DNA of 64,000 nucleotides from Schlesneria sp. DSM 10557. GTDB taxonomy: Bacteria; Planctomycetota; Planctomycetia; Planctomycetales; Planctomycetaceae. The notes below the pieces were generated by a model that was not told where the DNA came from, searched no databases, and saw nothing but the letters and a program-made list of their open reading frames with translations. A program made the translations under genes and the position numbers. This document shows, one piece after another, positions 51,215-61,521 of the stretch (the first letter of the stretch is position 1; each line of letters opens with the position of its first letter). The DNA is taken from contig NZ_CP124747.1 in the NCBI RefSeq assembly GCF_041860085.1, positions 2,356,001 to 2,420,000 on the forward strand. The letters are read 5' to 3'.

Positions 51215-54200
51215 CTACTTGACAATCTTCAGGGTAATTGGCTGATCCACAGCCGCTTCCCCATCAAACTGCGACGTCGCCCGAACAACCATATTGGCTA
51301 ATGCAGCCTCAGCAGCATCCGCTGCAGCTTCGATCACCAGAGTCCCGGCAGACTGATCCGCGGGAATTGTCACTGGTTCTGCCTTCACGCCCCCCACGTT
51401 TGGAGGGAGCGGCAGAGTCAGGGTGACAGGACCAGCGAATCCGTTTTGACGTTTGATCTCACATTTAACTTCATTTCTAGCCCCCACTTTGACATTTCCG
51501 CCGTCGGCAGGTGCCGCAGACAGAGTGTACGGGGCCGGTTTGACAGTAATCACGATTGGCGTCGTCGTCGGATGGAAGTTCAGATTCGCCGCTTTGGCGT
51601 ACGCATCTGCCGCTTTGAATTTCTGATCCGCTGCTGCTTTCGCCGCCGTAATTGATTTACTCTTTTCATCCAGTGCCTTCAGCTCGGCTTCTGCTTTGGC
51701 TCTGGCCTCTTCTGCACTTTTTGCTGCGGCTTCCGCTTCGATTCGCTGCTTTTCAGCCGCAGTCTTTGCCTCCAGGGCAGCCTTTGTCAATAGCCGAACT
51801 TCTGCCAGCTTTTTCTCAGCTTCCGCTTTTACACTGGCGTCATCGCCAGCATTTTTCAGTGTTTCTGCCGCGGCTTTTTCGTTGGCCTCTGCGTCCTGAA
51901 CCGCCTTGAGCGACTGGTCTCGGGCATCGGTCAGCTTCTTGAGATTCGCAGCATCATCCGTGGCTTTCTGGACCGCGGTATCTCGAGCAGCAGTGGCCGC
52001 TTTAATCGCCTCTGCGACTTCGTTGGCAGCTTGCTCCAATGCGGTGAGCTCTTCTTTTGCCCGATCCGCTTTTTGCGGGTTCCTCCGGTATGATACTGCG
52101 GCCTGCCCCGTCAAGTGGGTCACGTATGTCCCAACAGGCGTATTGGGTGGAACGAAGAGACGGAACACCTCCTCAGACTTCTCTTTCGGGATGGGCTTAT
52201 TTTCAATCTGGACATTCGGCGGCTGCCCCTGAACGGTCACGTTCACAGGTTGGTCGAAGCCATTACGACGGGTGACCACCACAGGAAGAAGAATCTGCCG
52301 ACTGTGATTTGCATCGATTCGATGAACATTCGTTGTCAGCTGGAAAGGAGCAAGCTCTTCCATCACCGACAGTTCGATTGACTGGGCCAGGCGAGCGTCC
52401 CCGGGGATATTCGGCTGAGGCGCTCCCCAGACGACGGTACCATATCGGACCGGATGACTGATTTCCCGAGCTGCGGCGACTTTCGCAGCTTCGGCTTTCG
52501 CCAACGCTGCATTTGTTAACGCGACCTTCGCCTCTGCGGCGGCTTGAGCGTCAGCCAATGGCTTAACTGCCGCGGATGCCGTTGCCACGACGCCTTCTGC
52601 GTCTGCGACCTTCTTCTTCAGCCCTTCGTCGTCAGGCTGCTGGGCCAGTTCAGCTTTGGCGGCCGTGAGCGCCTGATTGGCTTTTGCCAAGTCTTCTGCT
52701 GGCTTAGCTAATGCCTTGCCCGCCGCACCAAGTTCATCCACGGCCAGCTTGGCAGCGTTCTGAGCAACGGTGAATGCTTCGACCGCAGCCGAGTCTTCGA
52801 GTGTCGCCTTTGCGACCAGACGAATGGTACCCGCCCATGCGGGTGTGTCTTCTGCCGATTTGAAGACCAGAATTCCACTGGCAGGTGCGACTCCGATACT
52901 GATGTCGGGACATGTCACGCCAGGAGGCAAGCCCTCCGCGGACACAGTAATCGGACCAGCAAAACCATCGCGACGAAGTGCAATCACGTGTATCGGGAAG
53001 TTGTCTCCGCGTCGCAGATTGATCCCCGAGGGAGCAGCCTGACGAGGACCTGGAGGAATCAACGTCGTTGCAACTGCCGCAACACGGAAATCAGGAGCGT
53101 CCTTGCGAACGATCAACCGATAGACGCCCATGTCTTGCTTGGAATTCCCGTATCTCTCTCGCAATGTAATGCGGTACTGTCCGTCGGCAGGTGCCAGGAA
53201 CTTCACCACGTTGTCATCATTCAGCGTGTCGAAAAGATTGGCAAGGGGATTGTTCGGATCGTCGTCCAGAGCGCTGATGCGCGTGAGCGACTCTTCGCCT
53301 TTTTCGTTAACCTTGACCTGATCGATGACCAGCACAGGATCAACTGCCGCACCGGCCCGGTGAGCAATCACTTCGATCCAGAATGCGTCTTTGGCTTTCG
53401 CATCAAACTGGTAACAGTCGACGTCGCCTCGCTTCTGATACTGACCCGAGATTTCACCGGGGACGACAATCTTCTGAGCGATCGATCCGTTATCATTCGG
53501 CTCGACTTCTATCGTGGGAACCGTGTTGCTGAACTGAATCATGACCACATTCGATGGCCCCGTCGCAGAGGAGATCGAATAAGGGAAAGCATCAATTCCT
53601 GCGGAAAAGGGTTCCAGAATGGTCTTGGGATCAAGAACGTCGGGAGTGGAGGGGACCGCAATATTGACGATCACCTTTTCCAGTGCTCGGCCCTGTGGAT
53701 CAAGACCGGCGGGTTGTCCTCCGGGCAAGTTTCGACCGTACAGCGTAAATGGACTCGTCGTTCCAGGAACGCCCGCTGCAGGAATCACGAAGTCGATATA
53801 GGGACCGGTTGAGATCGTCAATCGATAGGGAAAGTCTTCGCCACCTGCATAAGTGAAGTCGTAGACTTTCAGAAAATACTCTCCGTCTACGGGGACGGTT
53901 AGATCAATCAGTGCGTCCTGACTGACGAGATTTTTCCGGGCGAACCCAAGTCGCTTTCCGCTAGCGTTATAGATTTCCAGGGCGGCATCCAAACGGGAAT
54001 CCAGCCTGCGGGAGACGCAGTCCATCAGCAATCGCTGTCCCGCTTTTGCAGGAAACTTATACCAGTCAATGTCGGTCGCCCCTGTGATACGAGCATTCAC
54101 TGTCTGGTTCACTTCAATCGCAATCGCTTGCTCGCGTGCGTTGTTGGGCTCGGTCTCGATGAGTTCCTTCAAGGCACCGACGATGAATGTCCTCGGATTG

Positions 54201-54547
54201 CTGATCCCGAAGAATCCGACGGTCCGGACTTCATACTTCCCCGGGGGAACATCGGCAGCGACAGAAACCTGGAACAGGTTCGGGATCGGTACTTGCTTAC
54301 CTCCGACATCGTGCGTCTTCGGGGCCACGGTGATGCCGGGGTGATTGAAGACGAGAGTCGTAATTTCTTCCAGATCAACGCCGCTGGTCAGCGTGACATC
54401 GGTTACCGTGCCAGCCTGACCTCCGGGAGGGAACAGTGCTGAAAGCCGGGTAGAGGGAAGCTGAGCGTTGACGATCGTCGTGGGAATCACGAAGCAAATC
54501 AACGTGAGGATGACTCGTTGCATAGGAAACCGGGCGACGACTTTCAC
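51215..54547 (-). CDS. Exported multidomain protein with PPC-type domains and long coiled coils
   Basis: Protein of 1110 residues starting at a GTG that has AAGGCGAG just ahead; an inner ATG at 54523 is possible. Signal peptide (VILTLICFVIPTTIVNA). Pre-peptidase C-terminal-like beta domains at about 130-230 and 350-470 (ETEPNN and VEPNDNGSIAQKI mark their starts). Ala/Lys/Glu-rich coiled coils interrupt it at about 590-690 and 830-1000. Beta domains continue between and after them. No catalytic motif is seen. It sits between the two haem-motif proteins of the operon and may be their surface partner. Confidence 0.75.
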   Translation of the reverse strand: MKVVARFPMQRVILTLICFVIPTTIVNAQLPSTRLSALFPPGGQAGTVTDVTLTSGVDLEEITTLVFNHPGITVAPKTHDVGGKQVPIPNLFQVSVAADVPPGKYEVRTVGFFGISNPRTFIVGALKELIETEPNNAREQAIAIEVNQTVNARITGATDIDWYKFPAKAGQRLLMDCVSRRLDSRLDAALEIYNASGKRLGFARKNLVSQDALIDLTVPVDGEYFLKVYDFTYAGGEDFPYRLTISTGPYIDFVIPAAGVPGTTSPFTLYGRNLPGGQPAGLDPQGRALEKVIVNIAVPSTPDVLDPKTILEPFSAGIDAFPYSISSATGPSNVVMIQFSNTVPTIEVEPNDNGSIAQKIVVPGEISGQYQKRGDVDCYQFDAKAKDAFWIEVIAHRAGAAVDPVLVIDQVKVNEKGEESLTRISALDDDPNNPLANLFDTLNDDNVVKFLAPADGQYRITLRERYGNSKQDMGVYRLIVRKDAPDFRVAAVATTLIPPGPRQAAPSGINLRRGDNFPIHVIALRRDGFAGPITVSAEGLPPGVTCPDISIGVAPASGILVFKSAEDTPAWAGTIRLVAKATLEDSAAVEAFTVAQNAAKLAVDELGAAGKALAKPAEDLAKANQALTAAKAELAQQPDDEGLKKKVADAEGVVATASAAVKPLADAQAAAEAKVALTNAALAKAEAAKVAAAREISHPVRYGTVVWGAPQPNIPGDARLAQSIELSVMEELAPFQLTTNVHRIDANHSRQILLPVVVTRRNGFDQPVNVTVQGQPPNVQIENKPIPKEKSEEVFRLFVPPNTPVGTYVTHLTGQAAVSYRRNPQKADRAKEELTALEQAANEVAEAIKAATAARDTAVQKATDDAANLKKLTDARDQSLKAVQDAEANEKAAAETLKNAGDDASVKAEAEKKLAEVRLLTKAALEAKTAAEKQRIEAEAAAKSAEEARAKAEAELKALDEKSKSITAAKAAADQKFKAADAYAKAANLNFHPTTTPIVITVKPAPYTLSAAPADGGNVKVGARNEVKCEIKRQNGFAGPVTLTLPLPPNVGGVKAEPVTIPADQSAGTLVIEAAADAAEAALANMVVRATSQFDGEAAVDQPITLKIVK

Positions 54548-54629
54548 ATCTCGCCTTTCGTATAAACAGAGGCAGTTCGATTCGGGACGGCCGCCAACTT
54601 CGGCCGTCCGTCATTGCCGACATCAGGGA

Positions 54630-57146
54630 TCAGTGATTGAACAGGAATTCCTTCGAGTTAATCAAAGCCCAAACGATGTCTTCGAACGCCACCTTGGGGT
54701 TTTCCTTGTGTTTTTCCAGGTGAGCCAGTGCGATCTGCATCTCTTCCTGATCAGGCTCGCGGCTGTAGACCCAGCGATACAGTTCTTTGATCTTCGCTTC
54801 TGCTGGAAGATCTTTATCGTTCGCAAACTTCGATGCCCGGCCATTCCCGTCGGCGATCTTGTTCTGAACTTCGCTGCTGTTCAGCAGGTGCAGGCTTTGA
54901 GCCAGGTTCGCTTCTTGCGACCGTTCGCACTCACATGCCGTGTCTGCTTGTGGCTGTCCGAATACCTTCAGGAAGTAGGGTCCAATGCTCGCGTCCGGCA
55001 GTTGGATAGCCCGGGTTCCGGAAGGAAGTCCGTTGTAGGCCTGGTTCGTTGAAGTGACCTGATGGAAGGCATCGTAAAGAACTTCCGCCGTCAATCGCTT
55101 TGGATAGTACCGAGAGAAGTTCTGCTTATCCTTCAGGTTGTACTCGTTTGGTAAAGAGCTCAGCTGGTATGTGGATGAGTTGCAGATCGTTCGTACCAGT
55201 TGCTTAATATCAAACTTACTGGCGATGAAGCTCTGAGCAAGGTTATTGAGCAGTTCCGGGTTCGCCGGGGGATTGGTTTCACGCATATCATCTTCAGGCT
55301 CGACGATGCCGCGGCTGAAGAAGTGCTTCCAGTAGCGATTCACCAGGGATTTGGCGAAGAACGGATTCTGTGGATCGGCCATCCAGTCAGCCAGCAGGGC
55401 TCGTGGGTCGTCTTCGGGACTGACGTTGTACGGCTTGCTGCCGAGACCGGTTGGCGGGAGCATTTTGCCCGTTCGTTCGTTACGAGCCTGGGCAGGTCCC
55501 TGGTTATCGATGGTGAAGATTCGCTTGTCGCGCAACGTGTTGTTGCCACCGATGATGTTCTTCCGTCCGATACGGCTGAAGAAAGCGGCCATACCGTAGT
55601 AGTCGTCCTGGCTCCATTTCTCAAAGGGATGATGGTGGCAGCGAGCGCATTGAATTCTGAGACCCAGGAACAGCTGAGAAACGTCTTCCACTTGTTCATT
55701 CGGTTGATCGACTTCGCGATACCAGGCAACCGGGGGACTATCATCCGCACTGCCGGAAGCGGTCAGAATTTCTCGTACGAATTGATCATACGGCTTATTC
55801 TCATAGAGACTGGACCAGATCCACTTGTGGAATCCGTATGTTGGAGCCAGATCGTCATTAGCCCGTCGTTTGTTTCGCAGAACGAGGTTCCATTTGTTTG
55901 TGAAGTAGTCTGCGTAGGCTGGCGAATCGAGCAGCTGATCAATGATATTCGCACGCTTGTCAAGATCGGTACTCGCCAGGAAGGCCGAGACTTCCGATTC
56001 CGTGGGCAGCGTACCCGTGATGTCGATGTAGACGCGACGCAGGAAGGTCCCATCGTCGCTGACGGGGGATGCAGGGATGCCGAGCACGTCCAATTTGGCC
56101 ACAACAGCGGCGTCGATGAAGTTTTTCACGGGCGGCTTCTCGGCGATTTCGGCACCGAGAGGAATCGTCGAGCGGAAGACAGCAACCTGTCCCTGGTAGC
56201 GCGCCATAATGGCGACTTCACCCGCCAGATCCAGAGTCTTGACCAACCCCGTGACGTTGACTTCTGCCATTTCGGGATCATTTGGTTCATACAGCGCCAT
56301 ACGAGTGACGTCTTCGGTCGACCCGTCGCTGTAGACAGCCATGACGGTGATCTGCTGCTCGGAGCTGCGATCCATCACGCGGCTTTCGGGAATACACTTA
56401 ATGCCAACCACAAATGGGTCGGTAGGATTGCCGTACGGCATCCCTTGCTCGATCCAGCGGGAGATCAGTCGGTACTCGTATCCGTCGACTTCCATCCGCT
56501 TGCCGCCGCCGTGCGGAGATTTCCCAACGGGCTTGGTGAGCAGCAGGCTTTGTCCGGGTGAGGAGGGGAAGATTCGGCGGCCGCGGCCTTCCTTGACCAG
56601 GAATTCATGGTCGTCTTCGGGGTAGAACCCGAGGAGAGAGAGCTTAAAACCATTCTGTCCACTGGCTTTACCGTGACACCCCCCGCTGTTGCAGTTCAAT
56701 TTGGTGAAGATCGGGGTGATCTGGTTGGGGAAGTTGACAGGGATATCGTTAGCAAGCCCGGTTACTTCGACAGCCAATTCTGCCGTGAGACCCGAGCCGA
56801 TCGCCTTGACGATCGCCTTGCCGTCCTTGAGTGGAGTCATATGCCCGACCGAATCGACCTGAACGATTCCTTCAGGTTCGATCTTGTAATCCACTTTACG
56901 GGTGTAGTCGCGCATCTGGCCACTGGAGTAGATTCCGGTGGCGATCAACTGCTGCCGCCCGTCGCGACCTCGCAGCAAGACCCCTTTCGAGTCCACGTTG
57001 GGTTCAAGCTGCAGTTTGATTAACTGCCCGGGATCTCCCAGACCTCTGGGAGGAGCGGCATTAGAGAGTCCCGGTGCAAGCAGCAAGGCACAAAGAGCCA
57101 GAGAACCTGCGAGCCAGCGGCAACAAACAGTGGATGGCATTCTCAT
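54630..57146 (-). CDS. DUF1549/DUF1553 protein with haem-type Cys motifs and an Ig-like domain
   Basis: Protein of 838 residues with a signal peptide (RWLAGSLALCALLLAPGLSNA). A bacterial Ig-2-like domain lies at about 40-130. CNSGGCHG near 155 is a CxxxCH variant, and CARCHHHPFEKW near 500 is a CxxCH motif. The DUF1549 core covers about 330-530 and DUF1553 about 570-820. Such proteins are a planctomycete hallmark and are thought to be exported, haem-carrying proteins of unknown reaction. It is first in the operon. A DUF1501 partner, often adjacent in relatives, is absent here. Confidence 0.92.
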   Translation of the reverse strand: MRMPSTVCCRWLAGSLALCALLLAPGLSNAAPPRGLGDPGQLIKLQLEPNVDSKGVLLRGRDGRQQLIATGIYSSGQMRDYTRKVDYKIEPEGIVQVDSVGHMTPLKDGKAIVKAIGSGLTAELAVEVTGLANDIPVNFPNQITPIFTKLNCNSGGCHGKASGQNGFKLSLLGFYPEDDHEFLVKEGRGRRIFPSSPGQSLLLTKPVGKSPHGGGKRMEVDGYEYRLISRWIEQGMPYGNPTDPFVVGIKCIPESRVMDRSSEQQITVMAVYSDGSTEDVTRMALYEPNDPEMAEVNVTGLVKTLDLAGEVAIMARYQGQVAVFRSTIPLGAEIAEKPPVKNFIDAAVVAKLDVLGIPASPVSDDGTFLRRVYIDITGTLPTESEVSAFLASTDLDKRANIIDQLLDSPAYADYFTNKWNLVLRNKRRANDDLAPTYGFHKWIWSSLYENKPYDQFVREILTASGSADDSPPVAWYREVDQPNEQVEDVSQLFLGLRIQCARCHHHPFEKWSQDDYYGMAAFFSRIGRKNIIGGNNTLRDKRIFTIDNQGPAQARNERTGKMLPPTGLGSKPYNVSPEDDPRALLADWMADPQNPFFAKSLVNRYWKHFFSRGIVEPEDDMRETNPPANPELLNNLAQSFIASKFDIKQLVRTICNSSTYQLSSLPNEYNLKDKQNFSRYYPKRLTAEVLYDAFHQVTSTNQAYNGLPSGTRAIQLPDASIGPYFLKVFGQPQADTACECERSQEANLAQSLHLLNSSEVQNKIADGNGRASKFANDKDLPAEAKIKELYRWVYSREPDQEEMQIALAHLEKHKENPKVAFEDIVWALINSKEFLFNH

Positions 57147-57278
57147 GAGGTCTTTCCCGGAAGGGATGCGGTTTTCAGCCTGTTTCGATCAAGTTTTTCG
57201 TGTCGATCCAGACTGCAAGGAAGGCGTCGTCGTCGTGGAATTAAAGGCGGGCCGGTCAAGCGGAGTGTCAACGACCCA

Positions 57279-57306
57279 AACATATCGACCGTGATTTGTT
57301 TGTCAA
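57279..57306 (-). promoter_or_regulatory. Candidate promoter of the three-gene operon
   Basis: On the minus strand TTGACA (57306-57301) is separated by 16 bases from TATGTT (57284-57279), about 135 bases before the first ATG of the operon. Confidence 0.45.
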
Positions 57307-58113
57307 GCTGTTCAGATTGTGCGAATTAGACATTTGGCGATCATATCAGGTCGAATCTAACGTTTTTGGCATCACCATCCAATGCCCACCCCTACGGCCT
57401 TCCGAACACCATTCCCGATGGCGATCCGGGAATGCCCGTTATGCTGCGGAACTCAGTCGAAGCTGAATTGCGGAGAACGCCTTGCCAAACACATAAAGAT
57501 TTACAAAAAAACATCTTACAGAGAATAAAACTGCAGAAGTGCAAGCACGTGACGAAGTGACAGATCTGTTGCGCCGGGCTACATCCTGGCCCCGTGAACG
57601 CATCGAGAATCGGGAACAGTGCAGGGGACGCAGCAATTCAGACCAGCCCCTGGAATCGATACACCATCCCGGCTTCTTCCGAGCCGCAGAAGCAGCTCCA
57701 TGACTCGCATTGGCAGCGCAGAGAATCGTTCAAAACGTTTAACGGACCGCAGAAGCCCGGTAATTGGTCCGTCGATTCTTCAAGCCCTTGACCATTGGGA
57801 CCGCGAGCAGGTTCCCACAATCCGCGTTCGCACTCGCGGCACAGAACCAGGCACGCGGAGGACGGAGCGCGAACGAAGAATCCTGCTCCACAGCCACTCA
57901 CAGACGGGCCTGCCGGAAGGGGACAATTGGAGTTAACCGCTTACCCCAAGACCCGATACGCGATCGCGACTTAATCTGGACACCTGGACATTGCCGGGGA
58001 TTGCGCTCTTGGCAAAGTCTGCCTCTGGCACTGATTGCATCCTGAGATTGCACTCGCCACACTGGTTCGCTCATCGGAGCCTGAAAATTTGTGCCGTGAT
58101 TGGGAACGTGAAA
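57307..58113. other. Long non-coding gap
   Basis: About 800 bases upstream of the uronate-isomerase-like gene. Open frames in it read like noise. No RNA gene or repeat was recognised. Confidence 0.45.
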
Positions 58114-59391
58114 ATGTCAGAGGAACTGGTTGGTCGGATCTGTGCCGAATTGACAAAGCTCGTGCTGGTTGACCCTCACACGCACATTAACCCACATGCC
58201 CCCGCGTCCACGACGCTCGCGGACATCATGGGCTATCATTACTACACCGAACTGGCTCATTCCTCGGGAATGCCTAAAGCCCTGATCGAAGAACCCGGCC
58301 TGGACCCCAAGACCAAGGTGGGCCGCCTGGTGGAATCATTGCATGACCTGGACAACACAGTCCAAGTCAGTTGGCTGGTGGAGCTTTGTCGCAAGTTTTT
58401 CGGTTTCCAGGACAACCGTATTACTCCCGCAAACTGGGAATCGCTTTACGACAAAGCCGCGACCGTGATGGCACAGCCTGAGTGGGAGGACCAGTGCCTG
58501 AAACAGTCGGGAATCGAACGGGTCTTTCTGACGAACGAGTTCGACGATCCTCTGACCGGCTTTGACACAGCTCGCTACATCCCATGCCTGCGGACCGACG
58601 ATCTTGTGTTCCACTTCACCAACCCGGTTGTGAGAGAACGTCTGACGAAAGCCACGGGGATCGAACCGTCGAACCCCGAACGAATCCGACAGGCCATTGG
58701 TAAGCTGTTCGAACACTTCGTTCGGCATGGGGCAAAAGCGTGCGCGATCAGCCTCCCACCCAGCTTTGCCCCTCGCAAGCCGCTTTCGGACGAATTGATT
58801 GACACCAACTTCCGCACTTCATTTCTGGATCCTGACTCAACCACCAAAGACGTGGGTCAAAACTTCATCTTCTGGACAATAGCCGAGTTCTGCGCCGAAT
58901 ACCGACTTCCTTTTGATCTCATGATCGGGGTCAACAGGCGCGTCTACCCGTCGGGGGTGTATCAGGGGCAGGATCTGTTCGATCAGCGGGTCTCGTTAAT
59001 CCAGTACAGAGAGCTCTTCAACGCGTTCCCGCAAGTCACATTCCCTGTCTCAGTCCTGGCTCAGGCCAGCAACCAGGAACTTGTCAGCTATAGCTGGATC
59101 TTTCCAAACGTGGTCACCAACGCTCACTGGTGGTATTCCAACATTCCGGCATACATCGAACTCGACACCCGAGCTCGACTGCAGGCCGTTCCGCGCAACA
59201 AGCAGGTTGGTTACTACAGCGACATGTACAAGCTGGAATTCGCGTGGCCGAAATTCTCGATGTACCGGGAATGCCTGTCACGAGTTCTCGCTCAGGATTT
59301 CGTGATTGCACGAAAATGGAGCGAAAACGACGCAATTTTGCTCGGAAAACAGGTTCTTCGCGGTAATGTCGAATCAATTTTCAACGTCTAA
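58114..59391 (+). CDS. Uronate/glucuronate-isomerase-like amidohydrolase
   Basis: Protein of 425 residues from the ATG at 58114; an upstream GTG at 57991 would add 41 residues of non-family type. The metal site VDPHTHINPHAPA near 20-32 is that of the amidohydrolase superfamily, and the following TLADIMGYHYYTELAH matches uronate isomerases. Later, VTNAHWWYSNIPAYIE and SDMYKLEFAWPKFSMYRE have the usual conserved order. These enzymes interconvert uronates and ketoses in the cytoplasm. It is shorter than the E. coli UxaC. The gene has no uronate neighbours in this window, so its exact substrate is uncertain. Confidence 0.75.
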   Translation: MSEELVGRICAELTKLVLVDPHTHINPHAPASTTLADIMGYHYYTELAHSSGMPKALIEEPGLDPKTKVGRLVESLHDLDNTVQVSWLVELCRKFFGFQDNRITPANWESLYDKAATVMAQPEWEDQCLKQSGIERVFLTNEFDDPLTGFDTARYIPCLRTDDLVFHFTNPVVRERLTKATGIEPSNPERIRQAIGKLFEHFVRHGAKACAISLPPSFAPRKPLSDELIDTNFRTSFLDPDSTTKDVGQNFIFWTIAEFCAEYRLPFDLMIGVNRRVYPSGVYQGQDLFDQRVSLIQYRELFNAFPQVTFPVSVLAQASNQELVSYSWIFPNVVTNAHWWYSNIPAYIELDTRARLQAVPRNKQVGYYSDMYKLEFAWPKFSMYRECLSRVLAQDFVIARKWSENDAILLGKQVLRGNVESIFNV

Positions 59392-59502
59392 GGGACCTAA
59401 TCAACGAGCGCTGCTTTCGCTACCGATGCATCGAACGTAGAATCCTCACCGCTCGAGATTCCGTTAACAGGCTACCGTCTCAAAACGTTTCAAGGCCGGA
59501 AC

Positions 59503-61215
59503 ATGGCACAATTAATCCTCCTCCTCGACGGTGAAGCGACAACGCTGGAACTCACCTCTGACGAAACGATGCTCGGCCGAGATCCCAAGTGCACACTGGA
59601 AATCAAGTCGGGGATGGTTTCGCGGCGACATGCGCGTGTCCTGAAACAAGACGGAGAGTACATCGTTGAGGATATGGGCAGCGGGAACGGCACCTACGTC
59701 AACGGGAATAAGCTTGTCGGTCCCAAAGCCATTAAGCATGGAGACCGCATTAAACTTGGGCCGGTCCTGCTGCGGTTCGAAAATCCCTCCGGCGCGTCGG
59801 TTTCACCTCTAACCGGGCCTGCGCGTCCGGCGAACAGCCGCATGCCGAGCGCAGGAGCAGGCAATCCGAGCGGCACGGCAACAACATTTACTGTCGAACT
59901 CAACGACGACGATGAATCATCGCTGATGACGGGTAAGGCGAGCGGCTTTGGCAAGCTGGATGTGAAGCCGGAAGCCAAGCTGAAAGGGGTTCTGGAGATC
60001 AGCCGTGCCTTAGCAGGAACCTCGGACCTGGATTCGCTGCTGCCGAAGATTCTGGACACACTGTTTAACATTTTTCCGCACGCGGATCGGGGCTGCATTC
60101 TGCTCCGCGACGACACTCAATCAAAGATGATTCCCCGCGCGATGAAACATCGCCGGGCGGGTGATGACGAAACAGTGAAACTCAGCCGGACCATTCTCAG
60201 CAAAGTTCTGGAAGAGAAATCCGGGATCCTTTCGTCCGATGCGACGAATGACTCGCGTTTCGAAGCAAGCGAGTCCATCGCTAACCTGACGATCCGATCG
60301 ATGATGTGCGTTCCGATGTTGAGTCTCTCGGGCGAACCAATGGGTGTGATCAACATCGACACCCAGAACCCATTCAACCAGTTTCGTGAAGAGGACCTTG
60401 ACCTGCTGATGGCGGTCGCCGGTCAGGCCGCGATGTCCTACGAACAGGCAAAACTACTGGTAACGGCAATCGAGAAGCAGAAACAGGACAAGGAAATGGA
60501 TATCGCCATGGGGGTGCAGCGATCGCTGCTCCCCACGGCGTTGCCAGCAGCAGATGGCTGGGAGTTTTTCGCCTCGTATGACACGGCTCAGGCTGTCGGC
60601 GGCGACTACTACGACGCCTTTTTTGTGGAAGACGGCAAGAAAGTCTGCCTCGCCTTTGGCGATGTCGCGGGGAAGGGGGTCCCCGCCTCGCTGGTGATGT
60701 CTCGCATCGCAACTGTGGTCACCAACGTCATGACCTTCGTCGGTGACGTTCGCGAGGCGATCCACCGAATCAACCATCAGATGTGCACGCGCGCCGTAGA
60801 GGGACGCTTTGTCACATTTGTATTGTGCGTCATCGACCTGACCTCGGGCGAAATGACGATTGCCATCGCCGGACACATGCCCATCATGATCCGCAAGACA
60901 GACGGAACAATCGTTGAATTTGGGGAAGAAGCGATTGGAGTGCCGCTTGGGGTCATGGAAGACTTCCCCTATGACGTGCTGACTCGCACGATCGAGCCGG
61001 GCGAAACCTGCGTCATTTATACCGACGGGGTCAGCGAAGCGATGAACCCTGAAAACGAACTTTACGGAGTTGACCGGCTGCGGGAATTGATGAAAGCCAG
61101 TACAGGTGGTCACGCCGACGCCTTGGGCAAAGTCATCCTGGGGGACGTTCGCAAGTTCGCCAACGGCCGCCCCCAGAACGACGACATCACCATTATGGTC
61201 TTTGGTCGACGCTAA
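59503..61215 (+). CDS. FHA-GAF-SpoIIE-type protein phosphatase
   Basis: Protein of 570 residues with AAGGCCGG ahead of the ATG. FHA domain at about 1-90 (MLGRDPKC, SRRHA, NGTYVNG), GAF domain at about 165-320 (DRGCILLRD through VPMLSLSGEPMGVINID), a linker helix (EKQKQDKEMDIAMGVQRSLLP) and a PP2C-like SpoIIE/RsbU phosphatase from about 355 (GGDYYDAF, FGDVAGKG, YTDGVSEAM, QNDDITIMV). All metal-binding Asp residues are present. It is cytoplasmic. Such phosphatases usually drive partner switching with an anti-sigma antagonist, but none is seen nearby. The FHA-GAF half is closely similar to the kinase at 22805. Confidence 0.93.
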   Translation: MAQLILLLDGEATTLELTSDETMLGRDPKCTLEIKSGMVSRRHARVLKQDGEYIVEDMGSGNGTYVNGNKLVGPKAIKHGDRIKLGPVLLRFENPSGASVSPLTGPARPANSRMPSAGAGNPSGTATTFTVELNDDDESSLMTGKASGFGKLDVKPEAKLKGVLEISRALAGTSDLDSLLPKILDTLFNIFPHADRGCILLRDDTQSKMIPRAMKHRRAGDDETVKLSRTILSKVLEEKSGILSSDATNDSRFEASESIANLTIRSMMCVPMLSLSGEPMGVINIDTQNPFNQFREEDLDLLMAVAGQAAMSYEQAKLLVTAIEKQKQDKEMDIAMGVQRSLLPTALPAADGWEFFASYDTAQAVGGDYYDAFFVEDGKKVCLAFGDVAGKGVPASLVMSRIATVVTNVMTFVGDVREAIHRINHQMCTRAVEGRFVTFVLCVIDLTSGEMTIAIAGHMPIMIRKTDGTIVEFGEEAIGVPLGVMEDFPYDVLTRTIEPGETCVIYTDGVSEAMNPENELYGVDRLRELMKASTGGHADALGKVILGDVRKFANGRPQNDDITIMVFGRR

Positions 61216-61521
61216 ATTTTGATGTCATCGCATCGTGGGTTAAGTGCCGGGAAGTTGTCGGCTCAAAAACTGTTCGAGAACAAGGCTGGAACCAGATAGG
61301 CCTGACGGGCGAGTCCCCGTCACGGTTCTCGCCGACGTCAACGAACTGCGAGAGCCACAAGACAGCGCGTTTGGCGATCTCGGCTTGCACGAAACGGCAG
61401 GTCTCCTGAGCCAAGCACCCTGTGTCCCATCACAAAGTCAACATGCAACACGCCTTTTCCGGCTTTCGATGCCTGCCGACGGGGCAGTCCCCTCATCGAA
61501 TTCTCGAGCAACGGTGGCCAA
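61216..61521. other. Convergent gap with nothing recognised
   Basis: 306 bases between two converging genes. No hairpin with a T-tract and no small gene was seen. Confidence 0.4.

Noticed and set aside
55200-56561. 453-codon plus-strand frame inside the DUF1549/DUF1553 gene
   Set aside because: It is antisense to a gene with clear family motifs and signal peptide, and has no ribosome site or recognisable domain.
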